Source: Orobanche coerulescens (lineage: Eukaryota > Streptophyta > Magnoliopsida > Lamiales > Orobanchaceae). From it: a DNA stretch of 64,000 bases. Under the pieces are notes generated by a model. It saw only the letters and a list, made by a program, of their open reading frames with translations, had not been told where the DNA came from and ran no database searches. The position numbers and the translations under genes are program-made. This document shows, piece after piece, positions 22,741-33,332 of this stretch; the stretch's first letter is position 1; each line of letters opens with the position of its first letter. The stretch spans positions 45,657,001 to 45,721,000 of the forward strand of contig CM065806.1 of NCBI GenBank assembly GCA_033398695.1, written 5' to 3'.

Positions 22741-23896
22741 TGTTGGGAAAAACAAACACCTCAGATCGAAGCAGTAGGGATACTCAATCCTCAGTCGAAT
22801 GTCATAAAGAAGGTTTTGACATATATGCCAAATACAGTAAAGGAAACTGTATCGAGGCTTTAAGGCTTAATCCTGTATCGAAGACCTGCCTCGAATCAGC
22901 ATAAGTGAAGATCGTCAGTACCGCAAAAAGACTTGTAAAAGACCAAGTATGGAAACTGTCTCGACACCCTAAATACAGTCATCTTCCATACAGTTCGCAA
23001 AAGGACAAGAAAGAACACAAGTCAAGTTCCGTTGAACAAAGAAGTATTTAAATACTCAAGGATAAAGTATTTAAATACTGCCAATCTTCAGATCTTCAGA
23101 ATCCCGCGAAATCCAGATCATGTCATATTCCCGTTGAAGGAAATCTTATTCAAACGGATATCTCAACGGATACTTTCTTCAGAGACTATATATATCCTTG
23201 AAGACATTGAAGATCAGTGACACAAAAAAACACACCCAAGTAACCTAATACTCAAGCTATCAAAGTTATCATCTGAGTAAACATATCTCCAAGTATACTG
23301 CAATCTAGAACGAAAGAGATATACAGTGCTCAAACATCAAGAACAGCCATCATCAGCTCAAGAACTTGATATTCAAAGCTGTTGTTCTTACCTGGTTACC
23401 TACCTTTTACCTCTGTGTAAAAACCGAGCTCTGTGTGAACTCAACAAGTTATTCTGACCTGTGTGGGACGAATAAGGACGAAGCTTTGGAACTGTGTGTG
23501 AAGAAGCTAGTCAAGAAGGAAGCTTTAACCAATCTGTGTGAACGGTTGAAAGTGACATTCTTTGTATCAATCTGCGTGAACGATACAAGGATAGGTTTGT
23601 TTATAATTACGTAGTTGTGTACGCAGTAATTATAATAAACTTTTTACTCCTGTGTGGAGGACCAGTGGACGTAGAGGGGTTTACCTCGAACCACTTAAAT
23701 TACTGTGTCATTTACCTTCTGCTTTTACTGTTTTAAATTACTGTGATATATTAAGTATACACCAAATACTTCGTTGCTGTATTCACGGCAACTAACTGTA
23801 TCCAAGACTTACGCTACGCACTCAGATTTAGATTCCGTACAGTTTGTTGTTTAAACTATTTTCCAAACTGTATCCAGTATACTTAAGTGGCCAACA
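22741..23896 (+). repeat. 3' LTR of element A, copy 2
   Basis: TGTTGG...CCAACA, 1156 bp, TATA box at about 23186-23194. It ends directly against the D gag. The next five bases (GTCAC, 23897-23901) should be the target duplication; the partner copy lies left of the window. Confidence 0.93.
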
Positions 23897-25461
23897 GTCA
23901 CCAAACTATCCAGCTTGCCTTCCTCGAACAACCTCCAGAGTTGTCTGAGGAGATCGCGACATTGGCTGGTGTTGTGGCCGGGACTTTTGTGGTAGGCACA
24001 AAATTTACTGCAGTCCAGATGACCGTTGTCCCTCATCGGCTTCGGCTTGCTAAGCCACTCGTGCCCCTTGATGGCGTTGAAGATATGGGTCGGAGACAGA
24101 TTGAGGTTGCGTAGGAGGTGAACTTCCACATCCTCGGAGGCCTTGAACTCGCCGGGCGGCTTTGCGACCGCCTTTTTGGGCTTGGCGACTGCCTTCTTCG
24201 GGATGGAAGATGGCGCCTTCCCTTCTCCGGTAGATCCCTCGCCTAAGCGAAGGGTGAGCATCCTCTGCCTGGCCAGAAAGTCGGCGGCCTTGACGCGGAA
24301 GATCGCGTAGGTCGGGGGGATGTCCTTCGTGAGGTGCCTGAACATGGGTGAATGGACATAGAATCACCCTAGGACCGAGTAGAGGGCGAGCTCATCGCTA
24401 ATGGGCTCGCCGGTGAGGACTATTTCATCCACCCGGTCGATGTAGTCTTCGTCGAGCTCGTCCTTCTCCTGCCTGATCTTCATCATGCGGTGGGGGCCTT
24501 CTGGCCGAGCAACTTTCGCGGCGAAATACGACGTGAATCCATTCGCCAGTTTCTCAAAACAGTTGATTGAGCGCGGTGGCAATGAGATGTACCACCTATG
24601 GGCAAGATCGCCCAATGTTAATGGGAACATTCGACACTTCGTCGCGTCACATGCCCCGCATCCGGTCATGTAGATCCGGAACTTGCTCAAGTAGGTCTCA
24701 AGATCGATCTCCCCTCATATAGAGGTGTTTGAGGAGGAGCGATCTTCGGTTGCACGGGGGCAAGCTCGATCTGGACCACGAGTGGCTCACTTGGTCTGAC
24801 GATTGATCTCTTGGCGCCTGCCCCAGTTTCAATGAGCGCCTTCATTTCTTCGAGCTGGCGCTGCATTGTGGCCATCGCTGTGGCCTGACTGCTCGCGGTT
24901 TGGCTCTCGGAGTGGGACCCGAGGCGATCATGTACCGATCTCCTGGCCTCGTGGTAGGTGACGAGGTCTTTGTCGTCGAGCTCAATTCTTTGGCGAGTGG
25001 GAGCCAGACGGCCGGCCTGTCTTCTGGGCGTTGGGTACGCCCCGAACTCCTAGTGACGGATTCGGACTCCGATGTCTCACGACTGGGGCCCGAATGCCCG
25101 GGTCACCATGAGGGATCACTCCCTAGGCGGCTGAAGACGGAATCGTCCCAACTTACGAGCGCCTTTTCCTGCGGCTCGGGGCGTTCTGACGATTTCTCGA
25201 CATATAGCCCCTTGAGCTTTCGCTTGCCCGTAAGGCGGATGGCTGACGGAGTAATGGTTCTTAGGATGGCCATAGCCTCCTCGATCTATTCCGCTGTCTG
25301 GAACTGATCGAGTGAGAGGCTGGGGACGTCCCTCTGGGGCGAGAGTGAGAGTCTAGCGTCGCTGCGGTCGCCTTCCGCCGCAGGTTGGGACTCGCTCTGG
25401 GCAATAATAAGGTGTCCAGCGGATCGTAGGGTGGCCCTTTTCGAGGTCGTGGCAGACGTCA
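23897..25461 (-). pseudogene. Gag of element D, interrupted and frameshifted
   Basis: Starts at about 25461 (M-T-S-A-T-T-S-K-R). An in-frame stop at about 25286 follows the first 58 codons. The frame then reads on with basic and acidic segments and a short coiled coil (about 24875-24800). The capsid domain (24690-24364) has F-P-L-T-L-G-D-L-A-H-R-W-Y and D-Y-I-D-R-V-D-E-I-V-L-T-G. Next come L-A-R-Q-R-M-L-T-L-R-L-G and the knuckle C-A-Y-H-K-S-P-G-H-N-T-S-Q-C near 24030-23990. Frame changes occur near 24870, 24700 and 24360. The copia A insertion lies just downstream of the knuckle, separating it from any pol. Confidence 0.83.
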
Positions 25462-25570
25462 TGATTCTGGAGGTTTTTCTTTGAAGAACAGTGAGTGTTT
25501 CTTCAAGTATATACTCCGGAGAACAGTGAGTGTTCTTCGAAGCGGTCGGAAAGAAAATGAAGGTAGATGC

Positions 25571-25588
25571 CCCTTCCTCTAGCGCCAA
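25571..25588 (-). other. Primer binding site, element D
   Basis: Minus strand TTGGCGCTAGAGGAAGGG, four bases inside the LTR end. The TGGCGC start is usual for Tat-like elements; I cannot name the tRNA with certainty. Confidence 0.65.
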
Positions 25589-25592
25589 TTGT

Positions 25593-26491
25593 TGTTACCC
25601 AAAATATTATCCGGAGATGATATGCTGGAATGGACGAGTAACAAACAAAATGCGAGAGCACGTCCGTGGGGAAGAAAATAACATAAGATTTGCCGGGGTT
25701 GTTAGTTCCGGGCTTGAATGCTATCGCGAGATATTATTAATATGAATAATTGTGAGTACAAATATTAATGTTAGAGTACAATTACAATGAGTGTAAAAGA
25801 CCCTAGTTATCTTAGCTATTGAGTGCTGAAGATTGCCGGAAGAACCAGAGTTGAAGCTCTGTGAGTTCTTGTTACAAAGATGAGGAGTTCTCTGTATTGT
25901 TTGTTGGGTGTGATCGTGTTAACGTTGTCACTGTGTCTTTGCCAATCCTGGAGGCATTCTATTTATAGGAGAAGAGGTTGCTGGGATGTCCCAGTCCACC
26001 TCGGGCGATCGCCGTTCCTGCATTTAAATAAGGCGGGCGATTGTCCCATCACGTGGGACTGTGTCCTTAAGTTCCGCAGCTGCTGCTGGCAGCCAGATGC
26101 GTGAACCAATGAGGACGCGACAGGTGCCTCACGTCGCTGTCTTGGGAGGTCCCACCTAAGACCTTTCGCCGGGTCTGTCGGTAGGTGAGGCCGTCCTTGT
26201 CACTGACAGCTGCTGATGGACTGGAGTAAAGCCTGCTCTTGCGGCACCTTTTGCGGGTCTGCATGTGGGCCTTCATCCTGAGGTTCAGTATTCACAGACT
26301 TTGACGGGTGTCGGATTCACACGTGGCATGGGACAGTCGTCCCCGGTCGGATATTAGAGGCGATCGCCAGGTGCCAATAGACGATCGCCTTGGACGTCGG
26401 CCGCTAGGCACGTGCCCAACATCTGTCCTCTTTGGTTGGCTTCCGACCATTATGCCGATCGCCTTTGAGGCATATGAATCGCCGCACAACA
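25593..26491 (-). repeat. 5' LTR of element D
   Basis: 899 bp, minus strand starts TGTTGTGCGG and ends GGGTAACA. Related along its length to the LTR of E (31449-32397, inverted) and to the partial LTR of G (60745-61175). TATA box CTATAAATAG at 25968-25959. It contains several CGATCG palindromes. Confidence 0.88.
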
Positions 26492-27070
26492 CGCATGATG
26501 AAAATCAGGCAGGGGGAAGACGAGTCCGATGCGGATTACATCGACCGGGTGGATGAAATAGTCCTCACCGGTGAGCCCATAAGCGACGAGCTCGCCCTCT
26601 ACTCGGTCCTGGGGGGATTCTATGGTCATTCTCCCATGTTTAGGCACCTCACGAAGAACATCCCTCCGACCTACGTGATCTTCCTCGCCAAGGCTGCCGA
26701 TTTTCTGGCCAGGCAAAGGCTCCTCACCCTTCGCCTAGGTGAGGAGACGCCGCCTCCCGTCCAAAAGATGGCGATCGCCAAATCCAACAAGGCGGTCGCC
26801 AAGCCACCCGGTGATTTCAAGGCCTTCGAGGAGGTGGAAGCCCATCTCCTCCACAAGTTCAACCGAACTCCGGCTCATATTTTTTACGCCATCAAGAGGC
26901 GCGAACCGCTAAGCAAGCCAAAGGCGATAAGGGACAATGGTCATCTGGACCACAATAAATACTGTGCTTACCACAAGAGTCCCGGTCACAGCACCAACCA
27001 ATGCCGCGACCTCCTCAGACAACTCTGGAAATTGTTCGAGGAGGGCAAGCTGGACAGTTTATTGGCTTAG
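26492..27070 (+). pseudogene. Gag of element E (5' part missing)
   Basis: Begins at the D junction, at the same place in the protein as D residues R-M-M-K-I-R-Q. It continues in one frame through D-Y-I-D-R-V-D-E-I-V, F-L-A-R-Q-R-L-L-T-L-R-L and the knuckle C-A-Y-H-K-S-P-G-H-S-T-N-Q-C (about 26960-27005) to a TAG at 27068. A degraded continuation of the gag C-terminus can be followed to about 27290. The open frame that appears to start at 26432 begins inside the D LTR and is a chance fusion. Confidence 0.85.
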
Positions 27071-27299
27071 TCGGAGCCCCGTCAATCTCCCAAACCGGTC
27101 GCCAGAGTCGAACGCGACAGGCCGAAAGACTCATACGAGTCGACCCACCGATCAACCTCGGCGACCGGATCTATATGCTTCAATCAAGAGGTGGGAACTT
27201 CGGAAGTCTTTCCCCGATCCCCACCACGTCAAACCAAAGGCTACTGCCTGAGCAACGCCTCGAAAAAGAAGATGACTCGCTCGCCCTCTAAAGTTCATC

Positions 27300-27790
27300 A
27301 TCAACATGAAGGACCTAGGCAAGCGATCGCCTCCCCTTACACAATGTATACCGTCAAGGATTGCCATCTAACATGATGGTACGAGGCAGAAGAGTGCCGA
27401 CATAGTTGTGGAGGACGATGGAACCGTTTCTTATGACTATGCAAGGTTCCTTTGGGCGGCGATCGCTTGCCCTTCGTTTAAATACGAGGCGGGCGTAGCC
27501 AAAGGGCCCTTCAAAACAGATATGTGGACACGTTCGCCCGCCCTCAAAGGTCCATCACCTAACATGGTGCATCCGGACAAAAGCGACGCGTCCCTCCCCC
27601 ACAACGTATACCATCGAGGATCGCCATCTAACATGACGGTCCGAGGTAGAAAAGTGCTAACAAGCCGCGGGCGTGGAGTCGATTAATCCGACGACGCCCC
27701 GTGTAAGGACTCCTCCAGACCGAGACCGCCCACCCTTCGTTTAAATACGAGGCGGGCGCAGCCTACGGAGGACCCTCACAACTAAGTGAG
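27300..27790 (+). repeat. Degenerate tandem repeat, about 260 bp unit
   Basis: The block ATGTATACCGTCAAGGATTG...GAGTGC at about 27344-27397 recurs at about 27604-27657. CGTTTAAATACGAGGCGGGC at about 27475 recurs near 27740. Roughly two units with 15-20% divergence by eye. Tandem repeats between the coding region and the 3' LTR are typical of Tat elements. Confidence 0.65.
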
Positions 27791-28296
27791 TCGCGAGAAG
27801 TTGGCCATCAGACGGAATATCGCTCGTGCACAAGACATGGTCGCGGAGGTCGGTTCCATCGAACTCTATGATTGTGCATGGTTCCTCTAGGCCGGGATGG
27901 TCGGCCTTCCTCGAGGAATCTGCAAAATTGAAGACCGCTCACTAAACGATTTATTTTCGTCCCCTTACTTTCACTAAGTAAACAAAACCAAGGGGGAAGG
28001 GCGGATCTATGTAAATCACGATCGTCTCTACTCAAATACACGTACGACGATCGACATTGTTCAGATGTATATGCAGCGATCGACTTTGTTCTAAAGTTAT
28101 CAATATGAGTTTATCAATTCACTTGGAGCTGTACACACAATGATCGTCCCTTAAACACTTGTATAAAATCATGCAAGCAAGAAATCAGAGAAGCGAACTT
28201 TTATTTCATCACTTGGAATAAAAATACAAGCACGGTCGCCCGAAGGCAAAAGTACAACGAAAGCTACAAAAAATTAGAAGTAAAAAGCAGAAAAGT
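27791..28296 (-). other. Downstream region of the antisense gene of E
   Basis: No coding signal. It contains several CGATCG motifs. Moderately AT-rich near the end, consistent with a 3' untranslated region on the minus strand. I see nothing else. Confidence 0.4.
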
Positions 28297-30922
28297 TCAA
28301 GGATCGGCGCCCATTCCGTCGCCAACAGCAGGCTCTGAACCCCCATCCTCCGGAGCACCCGGATGGATAAGGTTGTCCGGCAACGGGTACCAGCTCAAGT
28401 CAATCCCAAGATCCGCGGAAAGGTCGAGGATCGGCACGGTGAAGTCAGGCTGCAGAGGATGCTCCAGCGCATAGGCTTTGAAATTTTCAGCCAAAGGGCC
28501 GACCTCGAGCCCTCCCTTCTTAGCGGCGCGGATCGCGTCAGCATAAGCTATATAGTAAGCGAATTCATTGACGTACTCCACGTTAGCGAAGGGATCGGCC
28601 TCAGTCGCCTTCAGCTTTTCCTTCAACTCCTCAACCGTTTGGCTCACGCCCTCGAGCTCGGCAGTTTTGGCGGCCACCTCTTCCTTTGAGGATGCCAGCT
28701 CGCTAGTCAGTCGGGCGACGGTCACCTTCAGCTGGTCGACCTCCTTCTGCACGGCCGCGAGCCATCTGCGGGCTTCCGTCATCTGGTCCTGCATCTGGTC
28801 AGTCGCCACCCGCGCCCTGTCAACATCCTGCTTCGCCTGCTTAGCCGCCTCCGCGGAGCTCTTCTCCATGGCCGCAAGCCGGTCGGCAAACTCAATGTTT
28901 TGTCTCCGTGCGGTTTCGAGGTCCGCATGGAGACGGGCAGTAGATGGCCGCCCCTCGTAATCCCTCACGGCCTGAGCTGCCATCGTCGCCGTCTAAAGGG
29001 CCAACGCGAAAGTAGCCTACATCGCGTCAGCAGATCGCCGGCGCGCGATCGCGTCCAGATCGATCGTCCAGGCCTTCGGGAGGGAAGCGGTAGCCCGAGC
29101 AACGTAGGAAGGAATATCGCTGACCTCGCGAGGAGATTTGCTCGACAAGAAGTCCAACACCATCAGCGAGCAATTCGGGTCGGAATGGCGGACCCTGCAC
29201 AAATGACAAAAGAGTTAAGTGTTTTTCCTACACAAGTTTCATAACTTGGCAAAACGACCAGGCTTACCTCTCGACCTTCTCTAGGTCACGGCCGAAGAAT
29301 GGCCTGCCACGCGAAGTATCGGCCTCAGCAATCGCCATAGACTGAAGAAACGCCGAAGATGGCATGGATCCCTCCACCGGAGGAATCGCGGAAATCGGAG
29401 GCACAGAGATCGGCGGCTCGTCTGCAGTAACAGGGGCCGAGGGCTCCAGCGTCCTCCATTTCTTATGTATAAGCCGAAGTTGCTCCTCCTCCCGAGGCTC
29501 CCGCCCTTTGACGACAGGCTCCTGGAGAGGTCTTGCCTCCGGGGTCGGTCGCGGCGGAGCAGAAGGAGCTCGGCTCACCCTTTTCCCTTGGCGAAGACGG
29601 TTCATGACCCCCGGATTAGACATGGCAATCGCAGCAGGAGGCTCTGGGAAACAAGGGAAACGAATTTCTGCAAAAGAAAACAATCGACAAAGTTAATAAT
29701 CCTCCTCGGTCAAGGCGATCGACATATCAAAGAAGATCGCAAAAGTTCGTACCTGGAACCTTTAGATGACGAGGGTAGCGAAATAGCCGAGCAGCTAACC
29801 AGTAGGCTTCGTTGTTAATTTGGCGTGCGTCTATACGGTCGTCAGGAAGACTCTATATCTTCTCCCAGACAATCGCGAAATCAAAAGCGAGGTCGCCCGC
29901 CGCCGGAACAATGACACCTGCAAAAAGAAGGCCAAAATCAGATCAGTTCAAAATGTATCCGAACAAGGGGAGAGTGTAAAATCCTTACTCGGACTCCTCT
30001 CCGGAAAGCCGGTGAGAATATCCAACTCGTCGGTCGGGTTGTCACTCACTGCCGACTTCCAAGCGCCGCTGACCTAGAACCACTTTGACGGATCACCCCT
30101 AACTTTATTCGGGACTCCAAGAACCACCCGACCTGAGCGAACTTGGATATGGTAGCCACCGACAGAACCTTTTTGAACTGTCAGTTTGAAGAGATGGTTC
30201 ATATCCAACGACGAAGGAAGACGATACAAACGATGGCCACCAAACAGAGTGAGGGTGCAGATGATCTGCAGCCAGGCGTTCGGTGTCAATTGAAGCGGCG
30301 CCACATTCCAGGCGGTCAGCAAATAGGAGACAGCGAACGGTAGCGGGAATCGCAGTCCAGCCTCCATTATCGCCTCATTGACGGCGACCATGCCTTCAGG
30401 AGGTTGATCGGCTCGCTCGTTCTCGGTAGGCACGTGGAGTCTGACATCAGAAGGAACTTTGAACCTCGCCCTCCAACGGTCTAGATCCTTCGTGGTCGCC
30501 GAGCTCCCGATCTGGCCAAGGGTCCACGGAGAGCGGCGAGCATCCCGGACGTCATCCTTACAGGTTCATAAGGATGGGGCGATCGAATATTCATTAAAGT
30601 TAAATTTGAGGGGATAGCCAGTCAATCTCTCCATGAGTTCGGCAAAATCTGTGAAGGCTTTGCCGAACGCGCTGTCCCGCTCCCTGTGCGCCATCGCATC
30701 CGCCTCCTCCCGTTTCAGTGAACGGATCCGATCGGCCTCCACCGTCTTGGCCGCGTTAGCCTCACTAAATAGTTCCTCGATCTCCGCGGGCTCAATCCCG
30801 GCACGGATGGCCTCGACGGCGGTGTCAACATGAAATTCCGCAGAAGGTTCATCCTGGGTGTTCAAAGCCCCGGCGGCGGAAGTGCTACCCGACTCATACA
30901 CATCTGGTCTTCCTCCGGACAT
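28297..30922 (-). pseudogene. Antisense accessory gene of element E: Transposase_28-like domain plus coiled coil, five exons
   Basis: Reads opposite to the element. Starts at the ATG at 30922 (M-S-G-G-R-P-D). The N-terminal exon (30922-29989) holds a domain resembling Pfam putative gypsy type transposon (Transposase_28), with F-P-L-P-F-A-V-S-Y-L, L-Q-L-T-P-N-A-W and L-F-K-L-T-V-Q-K-G. Further exons are 29917-29753, 29667-29268 and 29194-28297, each with GT/AG borders and pyrimidine-rich acceptors. A possible leader intron makes five. The last exon is a long coiled coil (28983-28600) ending in Y-V-N-E-F-A-Y-Y-I-A-Y-A-D-A. Breaks: a frameshift near 30560 and stops at about 30072 and 29850. Family and function are recalled, not searched. 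Tat elements are known to carry such antisense ORFs. Confidence 0.75.
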
Positions 30923-31070
30923 ATTCAAAGAAAGGAGGGAGAAGGAGTTTTTTGTTCTTACCTAAGGTCTGAGATGAACGACGATCGTCACACAGAGCTC
31001 CAAGAGAAATCGGCTATGTCTTCTTCTCAGGTATAAATGCATAAGGTTTTTAATCTTGTAATCCCAGTCC

Positions 31071-31080
31071 TTTTTATAGG
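31071..31080 (-). promoter_or_regulatory. TATA box of the antisense gene of E
   Basis: Minus strand CCTATAAAAAGGACTG, about 150 bases before the ATG at 30922. The equivalent position in G (61545-61552) has the same box and flank, so it is conserved between copies. Confidence 0.6.
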
Positions 31081-31434
31081 CAGGAGCGGGGGCTTCTGAG
31101 CAATAAGCGGAGTCCCGAGGATCGAAGTGCAACCGTCAGATAGGCCGCGTTTAATGCTGTCCTTGAATCCCGCGTTCGCGTCGTTTCGAGGGCATGCCAA
31201 AGGACAGCCCAACAAAACCGTTGGACTCCCCCAACAGGAGCCCGACACGTGCCTCGGTGATGTTTCCACAACCGTTGTCATTTCCCGCTCACTTCAGCGA
31301 TCGACCAGGTCGTCCAAATTTAAAATCAGTCCGTTCGAGAGACGATCGTCTGTTCCGTAAAATACTGAGTCGCTCGTCTAAGTTAAACGATCGCCAGTAG
31401 AACCACCTCACCCCATGTCTCCAACATCGGAGCG

Positions 31435-31448
31435 AGCTGGGGGGAAAT
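31435..31448 (+). other. Polypurine tract of element E
   Basis: AGCTGGGGGGAAAT directly before the LTR. The same tract occurs inverted at 61176-61190 in G. Plus-strand priming site. Confidence 0.75.
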
Positions 31449-32397
31449 TGTTTTGCGGCAATTTATACGCCTCGACGGAGATCAGCATAAGGGCCGAGCA
31501 ACCAAAGACAGCATCAAATAATCCAAGGCAGACGTGCCAAGCGAAGAGTCCAGTCCAAGTTCAGGTACCGAGCGATCGACGTCCGGGGCGATCGCCTCTT
31601 GACACCTAGCGATCGACTCTGGTGCCCGACTAAGGACGACCGTCCTATGCCACGTATAAGGCCATCATCCGTCATATCTATGAGGACTGGATCTCGGAGC
31701 GAGGACCCACGTGCAGATCCGCGAATGGCACCACAGAATAAGGATCTTTGACTCCAGCCCATCAACAGTTGTCCTAGTGACAGACCCGCCGAAAGGTCCT
31801 AGGTGGGGCCTCCCAAGACAGCGACTCCGGACGCGTGTGGTCTTCTGATTGGTTCGTGCATCCGGATGCCAGCAGCTGCTGCGGACTCTAAGGAGACCAA
31901 CCCATGTGCTAAATACGATCGCCCGCTTATTATAATACTGCAGAGGCGATCGCCGAGCTACCTCCACTCCTATAAATAGGAAACCTTCAATAACTGGTTC
32001 AGGGGGGAGATTTTAAGAGGTTCACAAGTTCAGAAATTATTTTCTATACGAGAGTTCAGCCAATTCACACAGTGAGAGACCGTCGATTTCTCACAGTCAA
32101 CACAGCACTCCATCGTTGTTACAAGAACTCACAGAGCATCAACTCTGGTTCTCCCGGCAATCTTCAGCACTCAAGAGCTAAGATAATTAGGGTCTTTACA
32201 CTTATTGTTATTGTACTCTAACATTAATATTTGTACTCCCAAGTATTCGTATTAATAATATCTCGCGAGAGCATTCAAGCCCGGGACTAACAACCCCGGC
32301 AAATCTTGTGTTATTTACTTCCCTACGGACGTGCTCTCGCATTTGTTTGTTACTCGTCCATTCCAGCAATCCCTTCCGAATAATATTTTGTGTAACA
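31449..32397 (+). repeat. 3' LTR of element E
   Basis: 949 bp, TGTTTTGCGG...GTGTAACA. TATA box CCTATAAATAGG at 31969-31980. U3 is rich in CGATCG palindromes (for example near 31571, 31588, 31608, 31916 and 31945). It ends against unrelated sequence at 32398; ACAAC (32398-32402) is the expected target-site copy. Confidence 0.9.
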
Positions 32398-32670
32398 ACA
32401 ACCATAAAAATACACTCATGCACAATTATCACGCATGGCCACCATCCGCGTACTGGTCCAGTGCCCGTTCGTCTCGATGAACCTGACCTAAAATTCATAA
32501 ACGAATTTCCCCAAAGGGTTAGCAATTATGCTAGTACAAGTAACCAAATGAACAACTTACACCTTACACATATAGTCAACACATGCAATCATGAAAACAT
32601 CGGTTGAAACAAACATTTCTGGAAATGCCAATATCAAAACACATTTATAAAATGCACCACAATTAACCGT

Positions 32671-32797
32671 CGATCCACACCTCCGTGGACCCCTACTGAG
32701 ACCCCGTCGGATCTAACCCGTAGTGGTTAAAAGCAAGCTCATCGATCCACACCTCCGTGGACCCCTACCGAGACCCCGTCGGATCTAACCCGTAGTG
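32671..32797. repeat. Two-copy 55-bp repeat inside LTR I
   Basis: CGATCCACACCTCCGTGG...CCGTAGTG occurs at 32671-32725 and 32743-32797, one mismatch seen, spaced 72 bp. The H LTR has an analogous set of short repeats (GGGTCGAGGACCCCG at about 36127, 36245 and relatives), so the position in the LTR is similar but the sequence differs. Confidence 0.8.
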
Positions 32798-33312
32798 AGC
32801 ATACACAACACAATTTCTCATGCAATACTACCATGTCAAGATTGTAAGTTCATAAGGGTACTTTCCTCGATCGAAAGATGGTGACACGAACGGAAAGGAA
32901 GAATCAAACACGACCACTAGGAACCGGTGAAATCGAACCTAACTATTCGAAGAATACAATCACAACCATTTGTAAATGATAACGGAAATGGAATACACCC
33001 GAAAACCCGCCTACGATTCATGTATATTCGCATAAGAACAACAACGAGGGCGGACCACAACCAAACCCTCTCGAATACGCAAAAACCACGAAATATACCA
33101 TGAATCCATAGGGAAACCAAGAATAACAACAAGATTACTCATATTCATCATGAATTAATCAACAACACAGAACGAATCGAACAAAAACTCGGAAACCCCC
33201 AAATCTCCCCAAAAATAGGGCTCGAACCCAGGCTCTCAATGCTCCAAATCGCCTAACTCTCGGAGAAGAAGTGAAAAGGGGAAGAAATGAGCTGCCCCGG
33301 TCAACTCTCTGG

Positions 33313-33320
33313 TTTTTATA
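33313..33320 (-). promoter_or_regulatory. TATA box of LTR I
   Basis: TATAAAAA on the minus strand, directly downstream (in reading direction) of the palindrome array. It is at the same relative place as the TATA box of H. Confidence 0.55.
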
Positions 33321-33332
33321 ACCAGAGGGTTA

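Larger units (their letters stand above)
4535..23896 (+). mobile_element. Element A: Sirevirus-like Ty1/copia retrotransposon with tandemly duplicated 3' half
   Basis: Order: truncated 5' LTR, primer site, gag with coiled coil, protease, integrase, RT, RNase H (the PR-IN-RT-RH order of copia), spacer, ORF3, 3' LTR. After the first 3' LTR (ending 16345) come 305 bases of the flanking gypsy D gag. The sequence then jumps back to the copia RT region and repeats through a second 3' LTR ending at 23896. A large gag with coiled coil, LTRs over 1 kb, an iMet-type primer site, repeated polypurine tracts and an extra ORF after pol all point to the Sirevirus genus. F destroyed its 5' LTR promoter; A itself sits inside the gag gene of D. 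Confidence 0.88.
16651..24205 (+). repeat. Direct duplication, copy 2 (7.55 kb)
   Basis: Repeats 9098-16650 in order: RT, RNase H, spacer, ORF3, 3' LTR, gypsy D gag start. Beyond 24205 the D gag continues uninterrupted, so this copy keeps the original right flank. Differences from copy 1 are mostly small and concentrated at CAG/CTG. Confidence 0.88.
23897..26491 (-). mobile_element. Element D: Tat-like Ty3/gypsy, 5' end
   Basis: On the minus strand: 5' LTR (26491-25593), primer site, gag, then interrupted after the zinc knuckle by element A. The C-x2-H-x4-H-x4-C knuckle and the LTR family shared with E and G place it in the Tat group. Its LTR end abuts the gag of E at 26491/26492, so D inserted into E. 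Confidence 0.85.
26492..32397 (+). mobile_element. Element E: Tat-like element with gag and antisense gene but no pol
   Basis: Plus-strand order: gag (from the capsid domain on), a degenerate tandem repeat, an antisense spliced gene, polypurine tract, 3' LTR. No protease, RT, RNase H or integrase lies between gag and the antisense gene: only about 760 bases separate 27290 from 28050. E is therefore an internally deleted or non-autonomous member of the family. Its left part is beyond the D insertion. Its right LTR end abuts the LTR of element I. Confidence 0.8.

Noticed and set aside
26432..26491. Start of the open frame that leads into E gag
   Set aside because: These codons lie in the D LTR; the fusion is accidental.
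32308..32607. 99-codon open frame
   Set aside because: Straddles the end of LTR E and the start of LTR I sequence; chance frame.
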